Assembly (NCBI RefSeq): GCF_009708175.1
Contig: NZ_WMBB01000006.1
Location: 372,001-436,000 of the forward strand
Direction of reading: 5' to 3'
Length of the DNA: 64,000 bases
DNA from: Nocardia aurantiaca
GTDB taxonomy: Bacteria; Actinomycetota; Actinomycetes; Mycobacteriales; Mycobacteriaceae
This document shows, piece after piece, positions 30,394 to 38,161 of this stretch (positions are counted from its first letter, which is position 1; each line of letters begins with the position of its first letter). Below the pieces are notes generated by a model, which was not told the DNA's origin, made no database searches, and worked only from the letters and a program-made list of their open reading frames with translations. The position numbers and the translations under genes are program-made.

Positions 30394-32365
30394 CTAATCC
30401 TCCACGATCCCCAGCCAGACATACTCTCGGGCCCTGGTAAGGGCCACGAACCGCTGATTCGTCACTAGATCAGCACGGTCATGGGCGGCATCGCTGAGCG
30501 GTTCCGCGGGGAGAGCTTTCGAGAAGAAAGGGTGTACCACGGCACGGAAGTCGAGCCCCTTGGCGCGGTATACAGTGCCGATCTTGATCATGTCCTCCTC
30601 CGCCCCGACGTGGTCCTCGAGGTTGCGGAACGGCACCTGCCACCGACGTAGTGCTGCTCTGAATCGGTCCGCATGGTGGTTCGTCAACGTGAGCAGGGCG
30701 GTCGCGGACAGCGGAATTCCCTGTGCTGCGATTCTTTGCAGCTGTATCCGTACCTGCTCCTCGACGTCTTCATCGCTGCCCGCCCATGTTTCGGCCGTCC
30801 CGCCACGCAGCGCGGCCTCGGAGCGGCTCAGCACGGTGCCGTCCGCACCATCGAGATCGTCGACCCTGATCTTTCCTTCGAGCGAAGCAGCCAACGCCAG
30901 TACTGCGTCGCAGTTTCGGTAGTTGACTCGAAGCACCTCGCCGCGGCCGATGATCGGGATGCCGGCATCCGAGAGCTTCCAGCCGCCGGCGTATATCTTC
31001 TGCTGTCCGTCACCGACGAGGAGCAGTGCGTTCGGCGCATTTCCGGTGAGGGCGTGCACAAGTCGCAAACCGAGTACCGACATGTCTTGGACTTCGTCGA
31101 CGACGACCATGTCGTAGAGCGGATCAGCCGGATTCTCCTCCAGCTCGGCCAATGCGGCGGCGATGAGGTCATTGGCATCGAGGAAGCCTTGGTACAGGCG
31201 AATTTCCTCGTACTGATAGAACAGCTGCCACACCGCTTTTCGAGCCGGGACCACGCAATGTGCCGTGCCGCCCCCGACGATCGAGCTTCGCGTACTCGTC
31301 GAAGTCATGGATGCCTCGGCCCTTGATCAGACGATCGATCTCCTCACGCCAGTACCGGTTGTCGGGCTCGATCTTCGCGAGAGGGCCGCGACTGCCGACA
31401 CGCGACCACGCGAGATTGAAGGCATTGTCGGCGAGACCGAGATCCATATTCACGTGCTCGCCACGTCCCTCGAGAAACTCGCGAGCCCAAGAATGCAGAT
31501 TCTTGAACTCCGTCCGCTCCAGCGCATCCGGAGCCAATTGCGCGAACGCCTGTTCCTGACATCTGGGAAGATTCCGAACGAAGGTGGTGAACAGCAGCTT
31601 CCCGCTGGTCTTGCGAGCCCTCCGGGCCATCCGATGCAGAGCGACCACCGTTTTTCCGGTTCCCGCGGGTCCGGCGATACGAGCCGGACCGTTGTAGTTC
31701 CGGGACACCAGCGCCCGTTGCTTCGGATCAAGAAATGTCATCCAGGTCGGGAACGGCTTTTCCAATGCCTGGGCACGCTCGTCCTCCAACAGGCGTTCGG
31801 TATCGATCAATCCAGCTTCGCTCGACGGCATCGCAGACTGAGGTCCGTCAAGGGACAGCAGCCTGTAGCCACAATCGCGCGCGGAGACCATCTCCGCGAT
31901 CCGGCCGGTAACACCACGGTGGAGTCGCGGCTCGCAATCGAAGAGCGACCGGTAGTCGAGTTCGCTGACCACACGGAAGCCGTCTACCCGCGCTCGAGCG
32001 CGCGGAGCGACGACCAGAACGAGTTCGATTGTCTCCGGCACGAAAACGTTGCGGTAGTTACCCACCGGGAAATCGGCGAACAGCTGCTCGGCATGCGTTT
32101 CGATGTCCCGGGCGATCGGCGCCTCAGGCGCCCGGTCGTCGAACAGGAGCCCGAATACACCACCGGTCCCGATCAGAAACGCGTCAGCGTACGCCGATGT
32201 CGGCAGTTTCGAATCCCGGACGAGCAGGTGCCATCCTTGTCTCCCTTCGGATAGCAACCCGGACAACACATTTCTTGCCCTCGGCACCAGCGGCCCGACG
32301 ACGGACAAAGCCTTCTCCGCGCGCAACCGCCGTACTTCGCGGTCATGACTCGTTGTCCGTGCCAT
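30394..32365 (-). pseudogene. Frameshifted UvrD/Rep-like helicase
   Basis: Two overlapping frames together make one UvrD/PcrA-like superfamily 1 helicase. The first, from ATG 32365, carries an N-terminal region weakly like a NERD nuclease domain (IGTGGVFGLLFDD) and Walker A GPAGTGKTVVALHR. The second, open from 31308 to 30394, carries DEVQDMS, GDGQQKIY, NYRNCD, GTVYRAKGLDF and ALTRAREYVWL. The break lies around 31255-31308; a run of five G (31271-31275, minus strand) is the likely indel site. The intact paralogue at 61745-63676 reads straight through this point. It is either a real pseudogene or a sequencing error in the G run. Confidence 0.82.
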
Positions 32366-32610
32366 CGCGACACCCCCATCCGCTTTGCGACGACATCCGC
32401 CCGAGCGAGCAGCGTTCCACTAGACTGACCCAATTCGCCTACGAGCCACAAGTCCGTCCAGTCGGTTTGTTAGAACGCCGTCGACTCGAAGCTCACCGCG
32501 CAGATGCGGGCACGAATCTGGTCGGGAAACTGCGTTTGGCCCACCCGGTTTGGGGACAGTGATCGCCACTTCGAAACAGCCTTCATAGACTCGACGCTTC
32601 GGGCGGGCAC
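32366..32610. other. Intergenic gap with no supported gene
   Basis: This gap lies between the start of the frameshifted helicase and the stop of the DUF397 gene, both on the minus strand. The open frames here lack family signal and look like chance high-GC frames. I see no convincing promoter hexamers or terminator hairpin. Confidence 0.5.
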
Positions 32611-32817
32611 CTAGCGCAGATCGAAGCGACCCGCCTTCACCGCGCTCGTAAAGCGGTCCCAGGCTTGACCGTCGAAGACCAAGACCGGGCTGGACTCCCC
32701 CAGCTTCGAATCCCGTACGCCGACGCCACCTCCACTCAGGTGCGCGGCTTCCACGCATGTCTCCCCTCCCTGACTTTTGGTGCTCTTGAACCAGTGCGCA
32801 TCGGATAGATCATTCAT
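32611..32817 (-). CDS. DUF397 small protein
   Basis: A 68-residue DUF397 protein. The family pattern is clear: W-KSTKS--G-CVEAA near the N-terminus, VGVRDSKL in the middle, and W--F---VKAGRFD at the end. DUF397 genes in actinomycetes are nearly always paired with an XRE-family regulator carrying a DUF5753 domain, as here, and act with it in developmental or antibiotic regulation. Its ATG overlaps the stop of the regulator as ATGA, so it is translated with it. A few DUF397/XRE pairs have been compared with toxin-antitoxin pairs; the sequence alone cannot decide that. Confidence 0.9.
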   Translation of the reverse strand: MNDLSDAHWFKSTKSQGGETCVEAAHLSGGGVGVRDSKLGESSPVLVFDGQAWDRFTSAVKAGRFDLR

Positions 32818-33713
32818 GCCTCATACTCCTTCGCTATGCACCTCAGAAGGTGTTTGGTATCAGCTTCATTCAATGCGATCCGGCCGATCCTCATATAGGC
32901 GTCACGGTAACGAGAGACATCGACATCGCTGTCGTAGTACATCCTGGAACCGTAGGACTCGACATAGACGGTTGACGGCTCAATGGGCACATCCGTCATG
33001 GGGTCCATGGGAAAGTCCAGGATCACAAACGGGCCCACATGACCGCCCAGAGGGAACCCGCCACTGAACGGGACTACTCGCACCTTGACGTTCGGCGGTG
33101 TGTCGGCCAGGCGGCGGAGCTGGGCGGCCATGATCTTGCGCGAACCGGCGACACGCCTCAAGGCGGCCTCATCGATGAGCAGGTCGACCTCGAGTGGAGA
33201 CAAGCGCCGCGTGATCGCGGTCTGCCGTTGCATCCGAACCTGTACTCGCTGTTGCAATTCCATGGCCGTGTCCGACGTGAAGAACACTCGATTCAACGCC
33301 GTGGCGTAGTCGGCAGTCTGGACGATGCCAGGCATGGTGTCAGGTTGGTAGGTGATCATCCGCTCGGCCGCCATCTCCAACGACATGTAGGTCTCGAACT
33401 CGGCCGGAATCAGATCTTCATACCTCGTCCACCAATGCGACTCATCAGTTGGCCTGGTGCGCCGATCCGCTTGCAAGGCAAGAGCCTTCATCTGCTGCGT
33501 GCGCTCCTCCGACACACTGTAGAGCTTGCACAGCGCCTCGATGTCGAGCTGCCGGATCCGCGGATTCTCCCCCTTCTCCAGCCGCTGTAGCGTCCCGGCT
33601 CCGCGCTCGATCAACCTGGCCGCGTCGGCCAGGGAAAGACCCACCGCTTGCCGCAACTCCCGGAGTTGCCTCCCCAACTGGCGCCTGGGAATCGTCGTCG
33701 GGTTCTTGCTCAT
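32814..33713 (-). CDS. XRE-family regulator with DUF5753 domain
   Basis: A 299-residue regulator. Residues 10-70 form a helix-turn-helix (LRELRQAVGLSLADAARLI, then LQRLEKGE). The rest is a DUF5753 ligand-binding-like domain with its typical EAAER--TYQPD-MPG--QT-DYA region and the VVPFSGG core. The start is ATG 33713, preceded by GGGAGC; the open frame runs 63 codons further upstream, but that part has no family similarity. It is the typical partner of the DUF397 gene that follows with an ATGA overlap. It lies divergent from two small plus-strand genes, and the 228-base gap between them probably holds both promoters. Confidence 0.9.
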   Translation of the reverse strand: MSKNPTTIPRRQLGRQLRELRQAVGLSLADAARLIERGAGTLQRLEKGENPRIRQLDIEALCKLYSVSEERTQQMKALALQADRRTRPTDESHWWTRYEDLIPAEFETYMSLEMAAERMITYQPDTMPGIVQTADYATALNRVFFTSDTAMELQQRVQVRMQRQTAITRRLSPLEVDLLIDEAALRRVAGSRKIMAAQLRRLADTPPNVKVRVVPFSGGFPLGGHVGPFVILDFPMDPMTDVPIEPSTVYVESYGSRMYYDSDVDVSRYRDAYMRIGRIALNEADTKHLLRCIAKEYEA

Positions 33714-33941
33714 CAGCTTTGCTCCCGAATCTTTGGATGGCACCCACACCTCATCGTGGGTGATTGCTTGGCGAGCTGCGGATTTCATTGTCCGCACAGC
33801 ATGGAACCTGCGCAGGGAAAACGGATGGATTCTTTTGGAACCTCCAATTCTGGCCTCCATCCGAGTCCGCGAGCCCTCTACTGGACCGACATCGAACGAC
33901 ATCGATCACCACTGCTCGCCACGAGTCAAAGGGAGGTCGTA

Positions 33942-34145
33942 ATGCTCTGGGACGCATGGGCGCTACTGTCGATCATCGCCCTCTGCACCGCCGTCATCCT
34001 CTGGTCCTGCTGGGGCTTCTACTCGGACAATCGCTCGGAAAGTCCCAGCTCCCTTCGGCTTCCGCTGATCGGAGGTGGATATCTCGACGTCCCGCACCCA
34101 AGCGGGCATCCCACCGGACGACACCGATCTCGAAGCCGGAGGTGA
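33942..34145 (+). CDS. Small single-span membrane protein
   Basis: A 67-residue protein with one N-terminal membrane segment (LLSIIALCTAVILWSCWGFY, about residues 8-27) and a polar, Arg-rich tail. A strong GGGAGG site lies 6 bases before the ATG. The TGA overlaps the region just before the next gene, suggesting a two-gene unit. I do not recognise the family. The pairing of a short membrane protein with a small winged-helix protein next to an XRE/DUF397 pair is typical of actinomycete accessory DNA. Confidence 0.55.
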   Translation: MLWDAWALLSIIALCTAVILWSCWGFYSDNRSESPSSLRLPLIGGGYLDVPHPSGHPTGRHRSRSRR

Positions 34146-34153
34146 CCGACCTC

Positions 34154-34381
34154 ATGAACCCCGCCGAAGTAGCCGTCCTCGCTGTCCTGCACCCCGACAA
34201 CACGCTGACCGCAGCACAGATCCAGCGGACATCAACATTGACCGCCTGGCGCACCCGAAACGCCCTCGCCCAACTCGAATCCCGTGGCCTGATCATCGCC
34301 AGCCGCACCCGCGGACGATGGCGGATCAGCGCCCGCGGCCGCATCGCGCTCGCGACAAAGGGAAGGAGATTCGGTGGATAG
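34154..34381 (+). CDS. Small winged-helix DNA-binding protein
   Basis: A 75-residue protein that looks like one winged helix-turn-helix unit: helix LNPAEV-like entry, AAQIQRTSTLTAWRTRNAL as the turn and recognition helix, then LESRGLIIASRTRGRWRIS as the wing. This resembles the MarR/PadR-type reading of repressors, but the protein is too short to carry a ligand or dimer domain. ATG 34154 is used; a GTG at 34142 overlaps the upstream TGA but lies directly against the GGAGG site. It probably forms a unit with the small membrane protein. Confidence 0.6.
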   Translation: MNPAEVAVLAVLHPDNTLTAAQIQRTSTLTAWRTRNALAQLESRGLIIASRTRGRWRISARGRIALATKGRRFGG

Positions 34382-34462
34382 CCGCACCAACTGGTGAGAC
34401 GGGTCCGACCATCCTGAACCGTTGGGTCGAGACGTCGAGTGCGCCTTCGAATATCGCGGCCG

Positions 34463-35053
34463 TTACCGTCGGCACCCGTCGAGTAGCAGGCCGATGGTGA
34501 GATGCACCTCGTAGTTCGGGTCGGAAATCTCTGCGCCCGCGCAAATGTCGCCGATCGCGCGCATCAGTTGATAGGCGGAGACGTCGGCGGTGATCTCACC
34601 GGCGTCCCGGCCGGCGGTGAGGAGATCGTCGAATACCGGCACGAGCCGGTCGAGGAACAGTGTGTGCAGAGCGGCGAAGCTGTCGGGGTCGCTGCGCATC
34701 GCGGCGGCGAGCCCATGCTTGGTCACCAAGAAGTCCACGAAGAGATCCACCCATCGACGCAGCGCGGCAAACGGTGAGGACTCCGCCGCGAGCAGGGCGG
34801 GCCCGGCGTCGGCGCAGGCATCGATCTGATGCCGGTAGACCGCTGCGACGAGATCCGCTCGCGTGGGGAAGTGCCGGTAGATCGTGCCCATGCCGACGCC
34901 CGCCGCGGCGGCGATCTGGCGTACCGGTGCGTCCACGCCATGGGTGACGAATACCGATGCCGCGGCATCGAGCAGGGCCCGCTCGTTCCGTCGTGCGTCG
35001 GCGCGTTTGGCCGAACTCGGTGCGGCCGGCGTTCGCTCGTCGCGTGCGCCCAC
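34463..35053 (-). CDS. TetR-family transcriptional repressor
   Basis: A 196-residue TetR-family regulator. The N-terminal helix-turn-helix is clear: ALLDAAASVFVTHGVDA, then IAAAAGVGMGTIYRHFPTR. The helical C-terminal ligand domain follows, ending with IGLLLDGCRR. The start is GTG 35053, with AAGGG 7 bases upstream; longer frames reach further but lack support. It is divergent from an alpha/beta hydrolase gene, and the space between holds two TetR-type palindromes on the hydrolase promoter, so it most likely represses the hydrolase in the absence of an unknown ligand. Confidence 0.9.
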   Translation of the reverse strand: MGARDERTPAAPSSAKRADARRNERALLDAAASVFVTHGVDAPVRQIAAAAGVGMGTIYRHFPTRADLVAAVYRHQIDACADAGPALLAAESSPFAALRRWVDLFVDFLVTKHGLAAAMRSDPDSFAALHTLFLDRLVPVFDDLLTAGRDAGEITADVSAYQLMRAIGDICAGAEISDPNYEVHLTIGLLLDGCRR

Positions 35054-35076
35054 GTGACATCCCTTCCTCGTAACCA

Positions 35077-35105
35077 TTGCCAACCGGAACGTTGTTCCGT
35101 ATATT
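35077..35105 (+). promoter_or_regulatory. Promoter of the alpha/beta hydrolase gene
   Basis: TTGCCA (35077-35082) and TATATT (35100-35105) are separated by exactly 17 bases, a good housekeeping-type promoter for this high-GC background. It points toward the hydrolase. The spacer holds the first palindrome and the -10 lies between the two palindromes. Confidence 0.65.
35085..35099. promoter_or_regulatory. TetR-type operator 1
   Basis: CGGAAC-GTT-GTTCCG is a perfect palindrome with 6-base arms and a 3-base centre. It lies inside the -35/-10 spacer of the hydrolase promoter. Confidence 0.7.
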
Positions 35106-35120
35106 CGGAGCAGCGCTCCG
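35106..35120. promoter_or_regulatory. TetR-type operator 2
   Basis: CGGAGC-AGC-GCTCCG is a perfect palindrome with the same design as operator 1. It lies directly after the -10 box, and its centre is 21 bases (two helical turns) from that of operator 1, so two repressor dimers could bind the same face. Confidence 0.7.
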
Positions 35121-35140
35121 CTTTTGCAAGTATATCCACG

Positions 35141-35160
35141 GTTCGAGCGGGTGCTCGAAC
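35141..35160. promoter_or_regulatory. Inverted repeat in the hydrolase leader
   Basis: GTTCGAGC and GCTCGAAC form perfect 8-base arms around GGGT. The repeat lies in the predicted untranslated leader, about 42 bases before the ATG. It could be a leader hairpin or another binding site; its sequence differs from the two operators. Confidence 0.45.
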
Positions 35161-35201
35161 CCGTCACAAAGCAGCGCTCATCGCTATCGAAGGGAAATCT
35201 C

Positions 35202-36143
35202 ATGCCCGGACCAGACACTGCCCAGAGCGCCGTGCCCGCCCTGACCACCCCCATCATCAGCGTCAAACCGGTCGTCCTGTCCGCGCCCGGACGCGGCGAC
35301 GACCTGCAGGTGCGTGTATCCGCATCCGCTGCCGGCACCGGTCTGCCCATCGTCGTGCTCGCCCACGGCTACGGCGAGTCGATGTCCTCCTACGATCCGC
35401 TGGTCGACTTCTGGGCCGGCAACGGTTTCGTCGTCGTGCAGCCCACCTTTCTCGATTCACGAACCCTCGGCCTCACTCCGGCCGATCCCCGCTACCGGGA
35501 CATCTGGCGCGTCCGAGTCCGCGACGTCACCCGCGTACTCGACCAACTCGATCGAATCGTCGCCGCGATTCCAGGGCTGGCCGAACGCATCGACCGCGAC
35601 CGCATCGCCGCCGCAGGACATTCCTGGGGCGGACAGACCGTCGGCATGCTGCTCGGCGCACGCGTCATCGGCCCGGACGGCCAGACCGGACCCGATCTGA
35701 CCGATGCTCGAGTGAAAGCCGGTGTCCTGCTTGCGACAACCGGCCTCGGCGGCGACACCCTGACCCCGTTCGCCGCCGAGAACTTCTCCTTCATGAACCC
35801 CGACTTCGACAGCCTGACCACACCGACCCTCGTGGTCGCGGGCGATCACGATCAATCCCATCTCTCCACCCGCGGCCCCGACTGGTTCACCGACGTCTAC
35901 GCCTACAGCCCCGGAGCCCAAAGCCTGCTCACCATCTTCGGAGGCGATCACTCGCTCGGCGGAATCCATGGCTACAACGCCAACGACACCACCGACGAAA
36001 GCCCCGATCGCGTCGCGCTGATCCGGAAGGCCTCTTGGGCCTACCTCCGCAGCGTCCTCGGAATCGATGACGTGGAATGGAAGCAGACGCAGGCCGATCT
36101 CGCGCGGGCCGCAGATCCGATCGGCCGCATCGACCACAAGTAG
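35202..36143 (+). CDS. Alpha/beta hydrolase, chlorophyllase/PET-hydrolase-like
   Basis: A 313-residue alpha/beta hydrolase with no obvious signal peptide. The oxyanion strand is PIVVLAHGYGES, the nucleophile elbow is AAGHSWGGQT, the acid is probably in VVAGDHDQS, and the His lies in FGGDHSLGG. The region RDIWRVRVRDVTRVLDQLD, between the oxyanion strand and the elbow, is typical of chlorophyllase-like esterases. ATG 35202 follows a GAAGGGA site, so it is preferred over the upstream in-frame start, which lies in the leader. It is probably derepressed when the divergent TetR protein binds its ligand, which may be a hydrophobic ester or its product. Confidence 0.85.
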   Translation: MPGPDTAQSAVPALTTPIISVKPVVLSAPGRGDDLQVRVSASAAGTGLPIVVLAHGYGESMSSYDPLVDFWAGNGFVVVQPTFLDSRTLGLTPADPRYRDIWRVRVRDVTRVLDQLDRIVAAIPGLAERIDRDRIAAAGHSWGGQTVGMLLGARVIGPDGQTGPDLTDARVKAGVLLATTGLGGDTLTPFAAENFSFMNPDFDSLTTPTLVVAGDHDQSHLSTRGPDWFTDVYAYSPGAQSLLTIFGGDHSLGGIHGYNANDTTDESPDRVALIRKASWAYLRSVLGIDDVEWKQTQADLARAADPIGRIDHK

Positions 36144-36258
36144 ACGCACCCGCCGGCACTGCCTCTGCCGCGACCACCGGCCAGCCTACGATGGCAGCCG
36201 ACACAATTCGAGCAGACTTCTACCTCATTCGTCTCGGTGAGCCCGATTGCCGCGATAC

Positions 36259-37959
36259 CTACAAGCCCGCTACCGCGTCCTCGACGATCCGCCGCGCCAC
36301 CTCGAAGCGGATTCGCACGCGTTTGGGATCTGCGGTCGACGAGCTGATGGCGGCGATGTAGTCACTGTTCTTCGCCATCGCTTTGCGGGCCTCGGCCACG
36401 ATACGTTCCCGAGCGGGGACCAGCGTCTCCGGGCGATAGGCGGCCAGCACCACACCCCAGCTTTCCAAGAGGGCGCGGTTGATGGGAGAGCGACGGTTCG
36501 AGCCCGCGGGCCACCTTCGGAAGGCATAGTCGCCGAAGATGATTCGCGCGTTCGCCATGCCGCGTTCGAAGGCGGCGTACCAGGAGGCGAGTTGTTCGTC
36601 GGAGACTTGGCGAGGATCGTCGATGCGCTCGGTCGTCGCATCCAGCAAGTTCTCCAGTGAGCTGTACGCGTCGTATTCCTGGAGATCCGGCAGGCTGTAG
36701 AAAGCGAGGAAGCGAAGGACCGCTTCGCGGTCGTTCATGCGCACATGGTCGCGCAGCACGCCCGCGGTCGCGGCCTGGAACACATCCGCCGATACGCAGC
36801 GCTTGAGCAGGTCGCGGCTGCGCGCGCTGCTCATGCAGTGCCGAATCTCCATGGCGTTCAACGGCTCTCCACCGGTATTGATGCGCTTGAAGATGTCGTA
36901 CTTCACCCGGTTGGGTGTGGACGGTTCGATGACGTGCACGACTATCTGCGCGTTGTGCAGCCGTCGGCGCAGCGGAGCGTCCAGGTCGCGGAAACCTTTT
37001 CCGAGCTCGGCATCGAGGTATTCCAGATCGTCCAGCGCGAACCGGCCCTGCACGTACTCGTGCACGGTCGACAGTCGCTGCAGTCCGTCCACCACCCGGA
37101 ACATGCCGCCGCGATCCTCGGCGAAATAGAAGGCCGGCAGGGGAATCTGCAACAGCAGGCTCTCGATGAGACGGGACTTCTGACGGCCCTTCCATACCCT
37201 GTTGCGCTGGAAATCGGGAGCGAGCTCGAGGTCACCGTCATCGATCATGTCGAGGACATTGCGCAGGGAGAACGTGCGAGTGGAGATCCTGATCTGGTCC
37301 GGATCCCATGGCGTGGAAACTCGCTGGCCGAACTCGTCTTCCTCGCGTTCGATCTCCACACCCGTCGGCTCGCCGTAGAAGACCTCTTCGACGACGGTGT
37401 CCTCCGGAGCCTGTGGCGCCGCGTGCATCATCGGATCAGCGGCCGACGCGGTCGCATCCGGATACGAATTCGGCGGGACCGCCGGCGGGGTCGCCGCGGC
37501 ACGGAAGTACCCGATCACGTCGTTGGAACGCGATTCGAACTGGGCGGCATCGAGCCCAGCGAAGCCGGCGACGTCCTGCATCGCCGGAAGCCACCGGCTC
37601 TCCATGAGCGACCACAGACGGTGTTCGAACTGCTGTTGCCTGTCGGCCTCACTGAGGAACGGCGGCATGAAGCACCCGAAGATCAGTTGCAGCGACGAGC
37701 CATTCAGGCCGAGGAAGTACAGCCAGTACGGAAACTCATTGTCCATACGTCGCACGAAGTGGCGAACGGGCTCCATGTCGAACAGCTCGGTCGGAATGTG
37801 TTCGTAGCCCTCGACCACCAATTCCACTGACCCCAGGGCACGAACAGCATGCTCCGGAGAGGCGAAGCAGGAGTTCAGAACGTCGAGGGTCGGTCGCAGG
37901 TCGCCGCTCTCGATGTCGGCGCGGGGGATCACGACGACCAGATGATCGGGAGAAAACAC
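36259..37959 (-). CDS. DUF262 (GmrSD-like) protein with a novel N-terminal domain
   Basis: A 566-residue protein. Residues from about 235 on are a DUF262 domain: the front motif DFQRNRVWKGRQKSRLIESL (about 253), IPLPAFYF, and the nucleotide-binding core VVDGLQRLSTV (about 293), then KRINTGGEPLN. In GmrSD and related systems this domain binds or hydrolyses nucleotides and drives restriction of modified DNA or anti-phage activity. The HNH-type DUF1524 half is not evident here. Residues 1-190 form a separate domain I do not recognise. The start is GTG 37959, 8 bases after AAGGA. It is divergent from the SF2 helicase gene, and the shared 202-base gap would carry both promoters. Confidence 0.82.
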   Translation of the reverse strand: MFSPDHLVVVIPRADIESGDLRPTLDVLNSCFASPEHAVRALGSVELVVEGYEHIPTELFDMEPVRHFVRRMDNEFPYWLYFLGLNGSSLQLIFGCFMPPFLSEADRQQQFEHRLWSLMESRWLPAMQDVAGFAGLDAAQFESRSNDVIGYFRAAATPPAVPPNSYPDATASAADPMMHAAPQAPEDTVVEEVFYGEPTGVEIEREEDEFGQRVSTPWDPDQIRISTRTFSLRNVLDMIDDGDLELAPDFQRNRVWKGRQKSRLIESLLLQIPLPAFYFAEDRGGMFRVVDGLQRLSTVHEYVQGRFALDDLEYLDAELGKGFRDLDAPLRRRLHNAQIVVHVIEPSTPNRVKYDIFKRINTGGEPLNAMEIRHCMSSARSRDLLKRCVSADVFQAATAGVLRDHVRMNDREAVLRFLAFYSLPDLQEYDAYSSLENLLDATTERIDDPRQVSDEQLASWYAAFERGMANARIIFGDYAFRRWPAGSNRRSPINRALLESWGVVLAAYRPETLVPARERIVAEARKAMAKNSDYIAAISSSTADPKRVRIRFEVARRIVEDAVAGL

Positions 37960-38161
37960 CAAGTCTTCCTTACGGTTCGAGTTGTCCGCGGGTCACCCTA
38001 CCGAGACGTGTGGGAAGGCGGTCGGGTTCGCAGCCGGAGGGACACGAGAGGCCATCGTATTTGCGATATCCGGGCCGGTGTGGGGTCGAATCGGCCAGCG
38101 TATCGGTCAGCGGTGCGCGGGTTAGGCTGTGGCGTGGTTTCCAGGGCCGAGAAGGTGGCAC

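Noticed and set aside
32611..33713. Toxin-antitoxin pair for XRE/DUF397
   Set aside because: The pairing is common in actinomycetes as a regulator pair, and no toxin fold is visible.
36259..37959. Complete GmrSD enzyme
   Set aside because: The DUF262 half is clear but no DUF1524 HNH-type motif could be seen, and the N-terminus is a different domain.
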